A stretch of 64,000 nucleotides of DNA from Bretschneidera sinensis (taxonomy: Eukaryota > Streptophyta > Magnoliopsida > Brassicales > Akaniaceae). The position numbers and the translations under genes are program-made. Location of the stretch: positions 98,498,400-98,562,399 of the forward strand of contig CM043700.1 in the NCBI GenBank assembly GCA_023935145.1. Direction: 5' to 3'. The notes beneath the pieces are model-generated. The model had not been told where the DNA came from and made no database searches. It worked only from the letters and a program-made list of their open reading frames with translations. Of this stretch, positions 35,763-46,079 are shown one piece after another (the first letter of the stretch is position 1; each line of letters begins with the position of its first letter).

Positions 35763-36700
35763 ATGTATGTAAAGTTACTTAGAGAAAGATAGGATTTTAT
35801 TGAGGTGAATAAAGGAGTGCAGAAAGAAGTATGGAGGACCATTTGAAGGTTGAAGACCCAGGAATGTATTTGATATATTCATGTAATAATTACCTAGGAT
35901 TTGACTAAATGATTTACTTAATTGGCTCAAGTAAATCACACTTAGAAAGTCCATAGTCATCCACCTAAGGTTTTATATGCATGAGATGTATGTTTACTAG
36001 GCATGAGATGTATGCATATTTTTCCATGTGATTTGATTATATACTATTAAATGTATATGATGCATATTAAATGATGTGATCTAAACGTAAAGACCTAAAT
36101 CCTTCACGCGCAAAATTTTAATATTAAGTTGTAAACGAAAATCATTAGGAATAATTGTTCGTAACCTTCCACCATTATACTTAATATGTGAAGTTTCTTA
36201 TGTGTGTAAATTTGTTGTGTCACCACTAGATTTACATATGTTGGAAAATCATAGTTTCTATTAAAACATGTGATGTACACGAAACAAACAATATAGTTTT
36301 TATTTTTTAGTTTTATGTCACCACAAGGGTTATATCACTAATTTACACTTGTGAGATATGATGGGTTTAACTTAACTAAAGTGAATATGATTTGTTGTGC
36401 CACCACAATGTCATATACATTTAAGAGACTAAATTATGAGTTTGAATTGCATGAGATACAAATGATAAAAGTTATCTACCTATCAAATACATTATTAGTT
36501 TATTGTGTTACCACAAGACTTAATGTACAAGTGATAAGATCCTGATCCCCACTAGAAAACCTTTAAAAGGGGTTTTTTGCTTTTCATATTGAGGGTTGTG
36601 GGAATTGAAAGGAATACTGTGAGGCGCCATTTATAATAAATTCCAAATCTTTATGGTAGTTAATAAAGTGATTAGATGCATATTTTATCTGTTGTTACAT
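34665..36700 (+). other. Copia-2 long untranslated leader
   Basis: No coding domain. It includes a TA microsatellite (35682-35758) and, at 36214-36515, four spaced copies of a TTGTGYCACCAC-like motif. A polypurine-like CTTTAAAAGGGG lies near 36561. Confidence 0.45.
35682..35758 (+). repeat. TA microsatellite
   Basis: About 38 uninterrupted TA units. Confidence 0.95.
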
Positions 36701-36739
36701 TGTATATCGCAATGACTAAACCCACTATCATCCATACTT

Positions 36740-37260
36740 GATGCAAACAACTAACTAGTCCAATCTCCTAGATTGCCTAAAGAATTTGAGAATCGTTCTC
36801 AATTATGAGAAAATGGTTTTTGTTCTTGATAAGTCGCTTTCAACAACTGTTGTTGAAAATATTTTAGAAAAAAGACATAGCTACTTTTGAGAAGTGGCAA
36901 GAGAATAATTTGTGGGCTAGGTGCTACATGCTAACATTTATGTCTAATGAGCTTCAGAAACAAAATGACAAGATGAAAATTGCTTATGCAATATTGTTTA
37001 ATCTACAAGAGTTGTATGATGAACATAGTTGCAATGCAAGCTTTTAAATATCTAAAGACCTCTTTAAGGCTATTATGCCCAAAGGATCATTAGTCTATGT
37101 ACATAGATTAAAGGTGATCAACTATATTAAGAAATTAGATTGATTCATTTTATTATGGATGCAAATTAAGTAGTGAATTAATTCTTCAAGGGAATAGGCA
37201 AAAAGAATTTATGGGGTTAATGAATACTGCAAATGAGATAAACTAGGTAAAAACTTGTGT
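36740..37260 (+). pseudogene. Copia-2 gag remnant
   Basis: Frames around 36770-37200 read NYEKMVFVLDK, then LWARCYMLTFMSNELQKQND, AILFNLQELYDE and KAIMPKGSLVYVHRLKVIN, in the order of the plant copia gag (UBN2-type) domain. Two or more frameshifts and stops are present. No zinc knuckle, integrase or reverse transcriptase follows; the tandem repeats start instead. Confidence 0.72.
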
Positions 37261-37319
37261 TTTCTTTTGGGTAAATTTTCAAGTATATGTACAAGCAATG
37301 TGGTTTATAATCCTTTGTT

Positions 37320-38074
37320 GAGTAATGAATGGTTGTATGCAAAAATCTTCTCAATGAGGCCAAGCACCTCAACCTTCAACTAATGCTGGATTTACTAGGG
37401 TTTTAGGATCAAGTAAGTCAAGAAGCAGAAGCAATAGGTCTAAAATCCACTCCTAGGTCAGTTATACATTTGTACTTTTAACAAAAGTGTATTCAAAATG
37501 GTGGTTGTTGAGTAAGAATACTCGATTGGTGACTAATGAATGGCTCTATCCAGTAATGAATATTTGATTAATGAGTAATGAATGGATGTATTCAAGAATC
37601 TTCTCAAGGAAACTAAGCATCTCAACCTTCAACTAATTCTGGATCTATTGGGATTTCAAGATCAAGTAGGTCAAGAAGTAGAAGCAATAAATCTAAAAGC
37701 TTAGTCTCAGGTTAGTTATAAGTTTATACTTTTAATGAAGTGTATTCAAAATGGTGATTATTGAGTAAGAATATTTGACTGATGACTAATGAATGGTATT
37801 TTAGTGTTGAATATTTGACTGTTGAGTAATGAAAGGGTGTATACAGGAATCTTCTCAAAGAAACAAACCATCTCAACCTTCAACTAATGTTAGATCTATT
37901 GGGATTTGAGAATCAAGTAGGTCAAGAAGAAGAAGCAATAAGTCTAAAATTCAATCCTAGGTCAGTTATAAGTTTGTACTTTTCATGAAAGTGCATTCAA
38001 AATGGTGGTTATTAAGTAAGAATATTTGACTGGTGACTAAGGAATGGTTGTTTAGTACTGAATATTTGATTGAT
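37320..38074 (+). repeat. Three tandem copies of a ~251-bp unit
   Basis: Units start with GAGTAATGAATGG-like sequence at 37320, 37573 and 37824, and a partial fourth at 38075. Each contains CATCTCAACCTTCAACTAAT and AGGTCAAGAAGYAGAAGC. Divergence between units is modest. The serine/arginine-like frame RSRSRSNRSK inside suggests that the unit derives from the linker next to the gag zinc knuckle. Confidence 0.85.
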
Positions 38075-38149
38075 GAGTAATGAATACTTATATATTGTAA
38101 AAAAGTAGGTCTAGGTCAGAAGGACCTCAAGTGAAGCCATAAGAACCTC

Positions 38150-38490
38150 AAAAGCCAATTCAATGAGGTCAGATATTTCCATGAGGCCACCAGGAGCTGC
38201 AATGTGGCAACCATAAGCTGCAATGAGGCCAGAAAAAGCTCAAGTGAGGCCACAAAATTTTTTAAGGCTAATTGTGTATCAGTGAAGGTCAAGAGCAGCT
38301 ATAAGGCCACCGAAAGCTATCTTGAAGCTAATAAGAGTTGCCATGAGGCCATCAAAAACTACAATAAAGCCAAAAGAAGCTCAAGTGAGGCCACAAGAAC
38401 TTCAAATGCAAATTATGTATCTAGGGAGGTCAAGAACTGCCATGAGGCCATTAAGAGCTGCAATGAGGCCACCAAAAACTTCAAGGATTA
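38150..38490 (+). repeat. ~21-bp degenerate minisatellite (AGCTGCAATGAGGCCACCAAA)
   Basis: At least a dozen imperfect repeats of about 21 bp. Because 21 is a multiple of three, a frame across it gives a repeating SCNEATK/SCHEAIK peptide; I regard that frame as a by-product, though a coding origin is not excluded. Confidence 0.7.
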
Positions 38491-39293
38491 GACCTATGGT
38501 CAATTTACTATGTCTTGTTAGGATAATGCCACCAACACAAGGAAATTTGGCTCAATCATCATCTCAAAGTTGTTCATTAATTAGTGCAACATCTCACCAA
38601 ATTAGTGGGATTCATACTAAAGGATCAAAAAATTATTGAATGACTTTAATGGTGTTTTTTGTGGTTGTAATGACTTGTTTTGTGGAAACTAAGATAAGAT
38701 GATGGTGTGGAGACTCTAATTTTTTTGGACGTAAGCAAACCTTATTTGTAGGAGCACTGGTTCTTAATAGGAATATGGGAGAACATTTTGGCTTTTTGTG
38801 CACTATTTTGTGCTTACAATATATATCAAGTGCCTTCTTCTGTTTTATCATTAAATTGCTCAATTGGTCATTTATATTTGATTACTTTCTTGATAAATAA
38901 ATAATTATAGTTACAAATTGAAGAAAATCTAGAAATGTAATTTCATTTCTTGATACCATTTATAACTCCTTCAAGGGTGGCAAATTGAACATAAATATTT
39001 GGCTTAACACAACCTAGAAATTTTAAAGCAACACCTAGACATACAGAACCTAGAAATGTTAAAGCACAACCCAGAATCCTTCAAAGTTATCTCATTTCAT
39101 TTCTTGACAACATACAACTCTTTAAAGGCTAGAAACAACCAAAAAATATTAAAGACCCCAAATATTCAAAACATCTAAAAAATTGGAATCCCAAAAATTT
39201 GAAGCAAAAAAAATGAGAAGTCTCAAACAAACCAAAAAATGTAGAAACTTATGAAAATAAATTGTCTTTTATTTATCTTTTTCTTGTTCTTAC
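38491..39293. other. MULE-2 right interior, little recognised
   Basis: 38530-38640 has a Ser/Gln-rich frame (LAQSSSQSCS, IHTKGSKNY) that could be the C-terminal tail of the MULE transposase, by position and composition only. The rest is A-rich and non-coding, with duplicated phrases such as AACCTAGAAATKTTAAAGCA. Confidence 0.35.
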
Positions 39294-39510
39294 ATTCAGT
39301 CTCTTGCCTTAAAATCTTTCATCGCAAACTAGGAATGACTTGTTGTGCTTTTGTGCATATAGGAGGATCAAACCATGAAAAATGGTTGCAACCACCCCTT
39401 TGCCCGAAATTGTTGCACTTAATTAACTTTTTTCTTGGGTTTCCGTTTGTCCACAAGGTCTGCAATCAAGCTGGGAACCCGGATATGCAAAAAATTTCAG
39501 ATGATCTCAT
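39294..39510 (-). pseudogene. GRF-type zinc-finger gene of MULE-2, first exon, broken
   Basis: From ATG 39510 on minus the frame gives FCISGFPA, a TGA, then LQTLWTNGNPRKK; after a one-base shift it continues KCNNFGQRGGCNHFSWFDPP and CTKAQQVIPSL. This is the GRF zinc finger (CxCG.P..L.TSWT..NPGRRF..C.......C..F.W.D). The second zinc Cys is lost, and the stop and frameshift abolish the product. A donor GTAAGA follows at 39293. The gene sits about 0.3 kb inside the right MULE-2 end and is antisense to the transposase, exactly as in MULE-1. The downstream exon was not identified. Confidence 0.75.
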
Positions 39511-39676
39511 ATTGGAACACGTGCTCGTTTTTCTTTACAGTGTCTCTTCTGCAACATAAGTGAATGTGTGTAATAGTGAAGGAGAGAAGCTCACGACAAG
39601 ATATTTTGGGATTGGTGGAGAGTGATGAAGAAATATGAAGTGATGCATAAGGGATTTTGTGTGAAAAAGATGAAGT

Positions 39677-39836
39677 GATGCATAAGGGATTTTGTGTCGT
39701 AGAGAGTGATGGAGAAGATAGAAATAGTGTTATAAGATTTTTTAGGTCATATGAGCGATGCATAAGGGATTTTGTGTCGTAGAGAGTGATGGAGAAGATA
39801 GAAATAGTGTTATAAGATTTTTTAGGTCATATGAGC
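39677..39836 (+). repeat. 80-bp tandem duplication next to the MULE-2 right repeat
   Basis: Two copies (39677-39756 and 39757-39836) that look identical by eye, starting GATGCATAAGGGATTTTG. A third partial copy lies upstream near 39643. Identity suggests a recent event compared with the rest of the element. Confidence 0.88.
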
Positions 39837-40065
39837 TCCTCCACCCATGCCTTTGAGATCCTAGGTGAGATATGTAATGGGGAAGTGACATCTATCCTCC
39901 ACTTGAATAGCACATGATGAGAGAGTTTATGGAGGTAGATGGACTCTAACTGAAGGGTGATATTGCATCATTTTCATAATAAAGGGATTGATTTGTCAAA
40001 ATGGAAAGTGAAGAGACCAAATTGAAACTTTACTCATAGTAGAGGGACCAAAATGTAGTTATCCC
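39830..40065 (-). repeat. MULE-2 right terminal inverted repeat
   Basis: Its reverse complement starts GGGATAACTACATTTTGGTCCCTCTACTATGAG and pairs with 28134-28224 plus 31498-31655. It is followed by the TTTATGATT target copy. Confidence 0.82.
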
Positions 40066-40173
40066 TTTATGATTTTACTAATGGAGCTTTTGTTAGGTTT
40101 GATACCACTGACCTTGATCCAATACCCAGATCAAGTTAAAAGCCAAACTTGGCCCAAAACTTTGATCATCAAC

Positions 40174-40980
40174 CATGGGCGGATCCACATTGTGGGCAGT
40201 GGGGGTCACCTGCTCCAACTTAATATTTGAACAAATATTAATATTATATGTATTTTTAAAATTGCTTATACTAATATAAATAAATTTCCTCTACAAATAT
40301 TAAAAAAATTATCTAAACTTAAAGTAGATTTCTCAAATGTTTCAAAAGCTTTGGATTTATGCGTAAATTATTTAGCCTTAATGTAATTTTCCACAAATTG
40401 TCTCATTGGTAAAACTTTTTATTTTATTATAAAAATAGAAATTTTCTCAAAAAGATTTATGTGCAAATTATATAACATTTTGCGATGAGTATTATAAATA
40501 ATCGAATGCACAATTGTATAGGAGAAAAATAGTTGAATGATTTCCTGACCACCTTCACGTGTCATCCGTGTGAGAAGGGATTTGACTTAGATCTATATTT
40601 TTTAGGTTAGTATTACCGAAAACCACCACTATTACCGAGTTTAAAATGATCAGATCTATCAAACTGTCAAATCGTGGTGGTATGATTCTGTCACAATCAA
40701 CCGCACATGCCCTACACGCTATCGATAATGTGTCGGATTGAATCTCGGTCACTGCTTTTTAGAGAAGAAAAGAGAAAAAAAATACTAAAAAATCCCTACT
40801 TTGATGACGTGGTAAACTGATAAGGAGGAATCAAGGACATTATGGTAAAAAAAATTAAAGCATAATGCTAATTTGTGCCTTAAGTGGGACAAGTTGGCAT
40901 TTTCCTAAATATATATATTTATAATTTACAATGTGTATATATATCACCCCAATAAGAAAAAAAATATGGATCCACCACTG
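40174..40980. mobile_element. Non-autonomous hAT-like element, 807 bp
   Basis: The ends CATGGGCGGATCCA (40174) and, reverse complement, CAGTGGTGGATCCA (ending 40980) match at 11 of 14 positions. They are flanked by TCATCAAC (40166-40173) and TCATCAAT (40981-40988), an 8-bp duplication with one mismatch, as expected for hAT. No transposase is encoded; the interior is AT-rich. Confidence 0.72.
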
Positions 40981-41166
40981 TCATCAATGTTTTATCAAAA
41001 TATATACACACACAAACAAACAAACAAACAAAAAATATTTCTGGATTATTTGTTGTGAATTTGAATTCGAAAAACAGTGACATCCAGGTTGGCCCAAATT
41101 TTTTGCAATTACAATGTGTAAACTAAATGCCATACCATCAAGCATCAACACATGAAAGTTTCTTTC

Positions 41167-41490
41167 ATTTTACTTAACTTCTCTGGAATATACTTTTTCA
41201 TTTTATTACTTTACTAACCCATTTATTAGCGATAGTGATAGACTTTTAGTCCCCAAAAGCCTGTATTTGTGATGTAGGTCCCCACAAATGTGTTGCCTCA
41301 AGTGTTGCTCCCCATGTATGTGTTGTTTTATTTTACTTAACTTCTTCGGAATATAATATTTTCATTTTATTACTTTACTAACCCATTTATTAGTGCTGGT
41401 GAGAGACTTCTAGTCCCCAAAAGCTTGTATTTGTGATGTAGGTCCCCGTGTATGTATTGCCTCAAGTGTTGCTCCCAAAACTTACAAGCC
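41167..41490 (+). repeat. 163-bp tandem duplication
   Basis: 41167-41329 is repeated at 41330-41490, from ATTTTACTTAACTTC to AAGTGTTGCTCCC, with a few differences and small gaps. Confidence 0.85.
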
Positions 41491-41585
41491 TTACCCTCAT
41501 GTTGTTGCTAATTGACCATCAAGATGACATTCTTCCAATAATAACTCAATTTTCCGATTCAATAACTGATCTTGAAGCCATCTCA

Positions 41586-43190
41586 TGTTGATTTTTTTTT
41601 TTCAAAATAAACTTGGATTTTAAGTTTGGGATGTTATCAAAGGAAAGAAAAAAAGAAAAGGAAATTCAAGTTGTAAATGATTCAATTGACTGGATGGAAG
41701 GCTAAAATTTCTTGGAACTCTCTTGAACTTTTTTAGTAGACTGAATGAAAGACCCAGTCGACTAGATGTTTGAAAATTTTGAATGTTAAATGACAGTTAG
41801 ACGGGAATAGAAGTTTCCTTTGAGAATGAACTATTAGTTATTTATTTTAAATCAGTTTTCTACTGAACCAAGGTGTCTCTAATGGAGAGACACTAATTAA
41901 ACACTATAAATATAGATTTCAAATTTCTTTTCTTATTCTTCTTCTCCTTCTCTAAAAAACTGATCTTCTTATGTTTAGAAATCTTGTAAATTTCCAAACA
42001 TAAGTGCTTTTAATCCATAACCTCGACTCAACGCTTACTAACCATAAGTCTTAAGTTCAATGAGACAAAGTACTTCATCAGTAGCGATTGCAAACACCAA
42101 CAGTAAATATTCCATCCCAAGAGAAGGGAGAAGGGTGTTTGGAAACCGTAGTGATAAAATGAAGGGTGAACTTTAAGTTCTTAATAAGGCTTATAAAAGT
42201 TTTCTTTAGTATGTTAAGCTACGGAACATACTTGATAAAGTTTACCTAGTGAGTGTGAAGTGTAGCCACTTCTGTTGAGTTCAAAAGCTGGACACTAGAG
42301 CACTCATGACATAAGATACATGACATAAGGCCTGTGAATGTGTCGGCATATTTTCTAGCAAATTCTATGAGGAGAAGTCTCATGTATGAGACATGTCTAG
42401 TTAAACAAATAGGATTTTTGGTTCAAAGTATTACACTACCACATATTTTATTTAAGTTTGATGTGTTTTCAATAAGTGAATATTCAAGTCTAAAAGACAT
42501 CTTCATCTAGGCATGAACTTCAATAGATGACCAAAGATCAGATTTTCAAATTTTTATCGAGTCAAAATATTTTGAAAATGGTGGGGGATTGTTGATGTTT
42601 TTTCAAAATAAACTTGGATTTTAATTTTGGGATGTTTTAGAAATGAAATAAGAAAAGAAAAGGAAATTTAAGTTGTGAATGATTCAATTGACTGAATGGT
42701 TGATTCAGTCGATTGGATGGAAGGCTAAAATTTTGTAAAACTCTTTGGAACTTTTTCAGTCGACTGAATGAAAGACCCAGTCAACTGGATGTTCAAAAAA
42801 TTTGAAATTTCTGAATGTTAAATGACAGTTGGACGGGAATAAAAGTGTCTTTTGAGAAAGAACACTTAGTTGTAGAGTTTAAATCAGTTTTCTATTGAAC
42901 CAATGTGTCTCTAATGGAGAGACACTAATTAAACACTATAAATACAAATTTTAGATTTCCTCTCTTATTATTCTTCTCCTTCTCTAAAAAACTAATATTC
43001 TTATGTTTAGAAATCTTGCAAAATTCCAAACATAAACGTTTTTTATCCATAAACTCATAAAAGCTGTCGTGGGTTATACTTCATGAGTGCAAAGTGCAGA
43101 ATAATAACAGAGGTTCATTATATCTTAGAGAAAATTCATTGGAAACATTTATACACCAGTTAGGGGAAAATTAAACCTTAAGGAAAGTGA
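41586..43190 (+). mobile_element. Collapsed LTR retrotransposon
   Basis: Direct repeats starting TGTTGATTTTT (41586) and TGTTGATGTTTTTTC (42590) share about 430 bp, including TCGACTGAATGAAAGACCCAG and the TATA-like CACTATAAATA. GGTGGGGGAT (42580-42589) directly before the second copy is a polypurine tract, so the second copy is a 3' LTR. The interior keeps only ~570 bp, with weak copia pol-end similarity (FKSWTLEHS). The first LTR is cut short at about 42020; the 3' LTR right edge is not fixed. Confidence 0.65.
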
Positions 43191-43304
43191 TATGGTCATG
43201 TTTTGAAGTCATTTATCTTATTCTCTCTTATTTCTTTTGATAAACAACCCTCATTTTTTCCATAAACTCCCCCAACATCTCATGGGGTTCACCATTAGGT
43301 TTAT

Positions 43305-43788
43305 TTTGATATTCATCATTTTTGGTGTTGCCAAAGATCATAGAGTGGTATGATCAATTTAATTTTTTTTTTTTTTTATGTTTTCCCATTTCTTAGGAAG
43401 ACAAAAACAAGGATGAAGATGTATTTCATTTTCTGATGAATCCTAAATGAATAAATCAGTGCAAAGACCTCTTTGGAGTTGCAATAGTAGCTATAGTTTT
43501 TTTTTTCAATGTTATGATTTCCCAGTAAAACTAAACTTCCTTCATAATGTTCTCATTATTTTTATTTTTTACTGCCATTATTCATGTACAATTAGTTTGC
43601 TAGTTTTTTTCAGCTCAATTTATCACATAAATATTTTTTTACACAATTATGAAACCTGCAGGCCAATAATTGAAGCTTCAATGAACCCTGCAAGGAGATT
43701 AGGTCCTGTTATTGTTTTTGGTGTCTATAAGAATCTATGGGTATTTATTATAGCCCCTAATCTTGGAACAACGGTACCTAAGGAATAA
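43305..43788 (+). pseudogene. NIP-type aquaporin pseudogene, C-terminal exons
   Basis: Three exon-like pieces are in order: FGVAKDHRVV (about 43318-43350), DLFGVAIVAIVFFFNVM (about 43465-43520, matching the ELAGVAIGATVLLNVM helix), and after a T-rich tract with CAG, a segment with EASMNPARRLGPVIV and YKNLWVFIIAP (43663-43765). SMNPAR is the second NPA motif of major intrinsic proteins; the layout fits nodulin-26-like proteins. The N-terminal half with the first NPA is absent, a TAA follows at 43786, and the helix before NPA is altered. It is a broken host-gene fragment among transposons. Confidence 0.72.
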
Positions 43789-44890
43789 TATTTTGAGGAC
43801 AGCAAAAGCATATGCAATCAAGTTTATATACATGTTGATCCATAGATGACTTTTATGTGATTTTATCAAGACAATTTGTTACTACATATAAATTACTCAG
43901 GGCAATCATTCCTACATCCTCAGATTCCCTTATTTTCATTTAAATTATTATTTTTTGGAGGCACTAAATACACGTCCACATTTTAACAATCCACAGCTAA
44001 ATTTTTCATGTAGTATGTCAAAAGAATTTTTTGCCATTTCATGAGATAAAATTCAGAATCTATCAACATGGCCAGAATACCTCACTTCACATCTCTCAGT
44101 TTCTCTCAAAAATGAGTTTCTTCTCTCACTCAAGAGTCCAAGATAGGGAAAATGAGATGGAGAGAGAGTGAGCTGAGAAGGAAACCTATTTATTTCCCAA
44201 TTACAATCCCTCTATCTTCGACTTTCTTCTCACTTTTTCTCTCTACATAAAGTCCTTAACCTTTCTTTTTTTCTCACTTTCTTTGTCTACCCAAAACTCT
44301 AACCTCTCACTTTATCTTTTTCTCTTACCGGTAATTACAGTAGCGGCTCCATCGCTTCAAGATTCGGGACCATTGTCTTCAACTACAAAAACCCATTTAC
44401 CATTTCCCCCCAAAACATGCAAATATTTATGCTTAATTTTTTCTCTGATTTGAATTTCTCGGATCTGATTCTAGGTATTTATTTTTTTTGGCTGAGAAAT
44501 GGGGAGTTTGGGTGAGATTTTAAAACATACAAGATTTGGTACAATGGGAATTTGGATATGTTTGGTTGTGATTATTGGTGGATTTGAACAGAAATGGAGA
44601 GTTTAGGTGTGATTTTGTTTGTGTATGGATATATTTGTTAGTGATGATTGATGCAAATGATGGATATTATAGGCGTGTGTGATGCCTGCAATTTGTGTGT
44701 GATGGAGGACAGTGTTGCAATTGATCTCTAGGTATTTACTATTTTTTTCTGCAATTGTTTATCAATTTACTTTTGTCTAAAATTAGATCTAGAGAGTTTT
44801 TTTTATCTTTAACTCTTTCCTCTTTCCTATGCATTGATCTTTCTCTATTTTTTCAATATGATAACTGAAGATTTTTTAAAGAGACGGAGA
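43789..44890. other. Intergenic DNA, nothing recognised
   Basis: AT-rich with CT/GA-rich tracts near 44090-44300. No terminal repeats or coding motifs seen. Confidence 0.5.
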
Positions 44891-46079
44891 TGTAAGCTAA
44901 ATATATATAAATAATAATATCATACATGAAATTAAGTCGTAGATAATTATATAAGTAAATCACATAACTGATTGAGCCATCGTTACAACGGAAACTTGAA
45001 TTACTTCACAGTGAAAGCTTGATCAGGGTTAGGTCGTCTTCTTTTTAATCCCACAACAATACCTTTCTTAGATAGATAGAAAACTGAATACTCTAATGTA
45101 CTAGGAGCCAAAGAGAGGGCCTAGCCTATTTATATACACATCAGTAACCCTAATTACTAAGAGTCCAAATGGACCCTCCTATTTACTGGTTAATATTATA
45201 CTAAGGCCTACACTAACTGCTGACCCACATTAATTAAATAAGATGTGTACAAGCCCAAACCATATGATCATTGATTAACAACATATGGGCTCTCGTACTT
45301 TTCTCATTGGACCAAATTCACTGACCTGATTTTATAAAACTAAAACCACTATAATTAGTAGTAGCCCGCATAGAAAAATTTTAACATTTTAATATATTTT
45401 ACTCAATTTAAAATGAATCCTGAGTCAATCAACTTAATTTTATTGTGGCTACATTTTTAGAAAACAATTTGGTCCTTTGAGACAAAATCATAAATGAATC
45501 GGTCCTATGAAAACACCAAACATGGAATCATGGCAACCATTGTGCTCTATTATTCACACAAGACCAATCTATGGTTACTCATGCAAACGATTCCACTGGC
45601 ATGGATCCAATGTGGTAGTGTAGCAAGAAAATAACATTCCATAGGTGATCACAAATATGTTACTTTCATTGTCAGTTCTCAACATGTCTCTCCGAAAAAT
45701 ATGTATGTTAATAGGTCAGAGAAGTCATCAACAACATGGTATGTCTCCAATCAAAATACCTCGAGGTCTCAACATGGTGTCAAGCAAGAGACATACCCAA
45801 ACAAACTCAAAACTGACACTAGGTTTTAAGTTTCCACAACATGACATCATATGTTTAAATGCATTAATATATACACAGAGATAAGATACATAATATGAAT
45901 GAAAATATGTATGATGATCATCAGCCAATATCATAATATCCAACTGTCGAACGTGCCCAAAACATGATGGGCTCCAAAATTTTATAAATCCAATAACCAA
46001 ATATATTAAAATATAAATAACCCCCACTAACCAAGTACATTAAAGGACTATAAAACACCCATACTATCAACATATTTCT

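Larger units (their letters stand above)
28134..40065. mobile_element. MULE-2: second Mutator-like element with nested insertions
   Basis: The left inverted repeat is in two parts (28134-28224 and 31498-31655), separated by a solo LTR; joined, they pair with the reverse complement of 39830-40065 over about 240 bp. Flanks read TTTGTGATT (28125-28133) and TTTATGATT (40066-40074), a 9-bp duplication with one mismatch. A second copy of the left end with a perfect TTTATGATT flank sits at 25516-25555. Inside are the N-terminal part of a MULE transposase (plus) and a decayed GRF zinc-finger gene (minus), with the transposase middle replaced by copia and tandem-repeat DNA. Sequence of the ends differs from MULE-1. 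Confidence 0.82.

Noticed and set aside
38204..38639. Repeat protein with SCNEATK/SCHEAIK units
   Set aside because: Explained by a 21-bp minisatellite; kept only as a repeat because there is no other sign of a gene.
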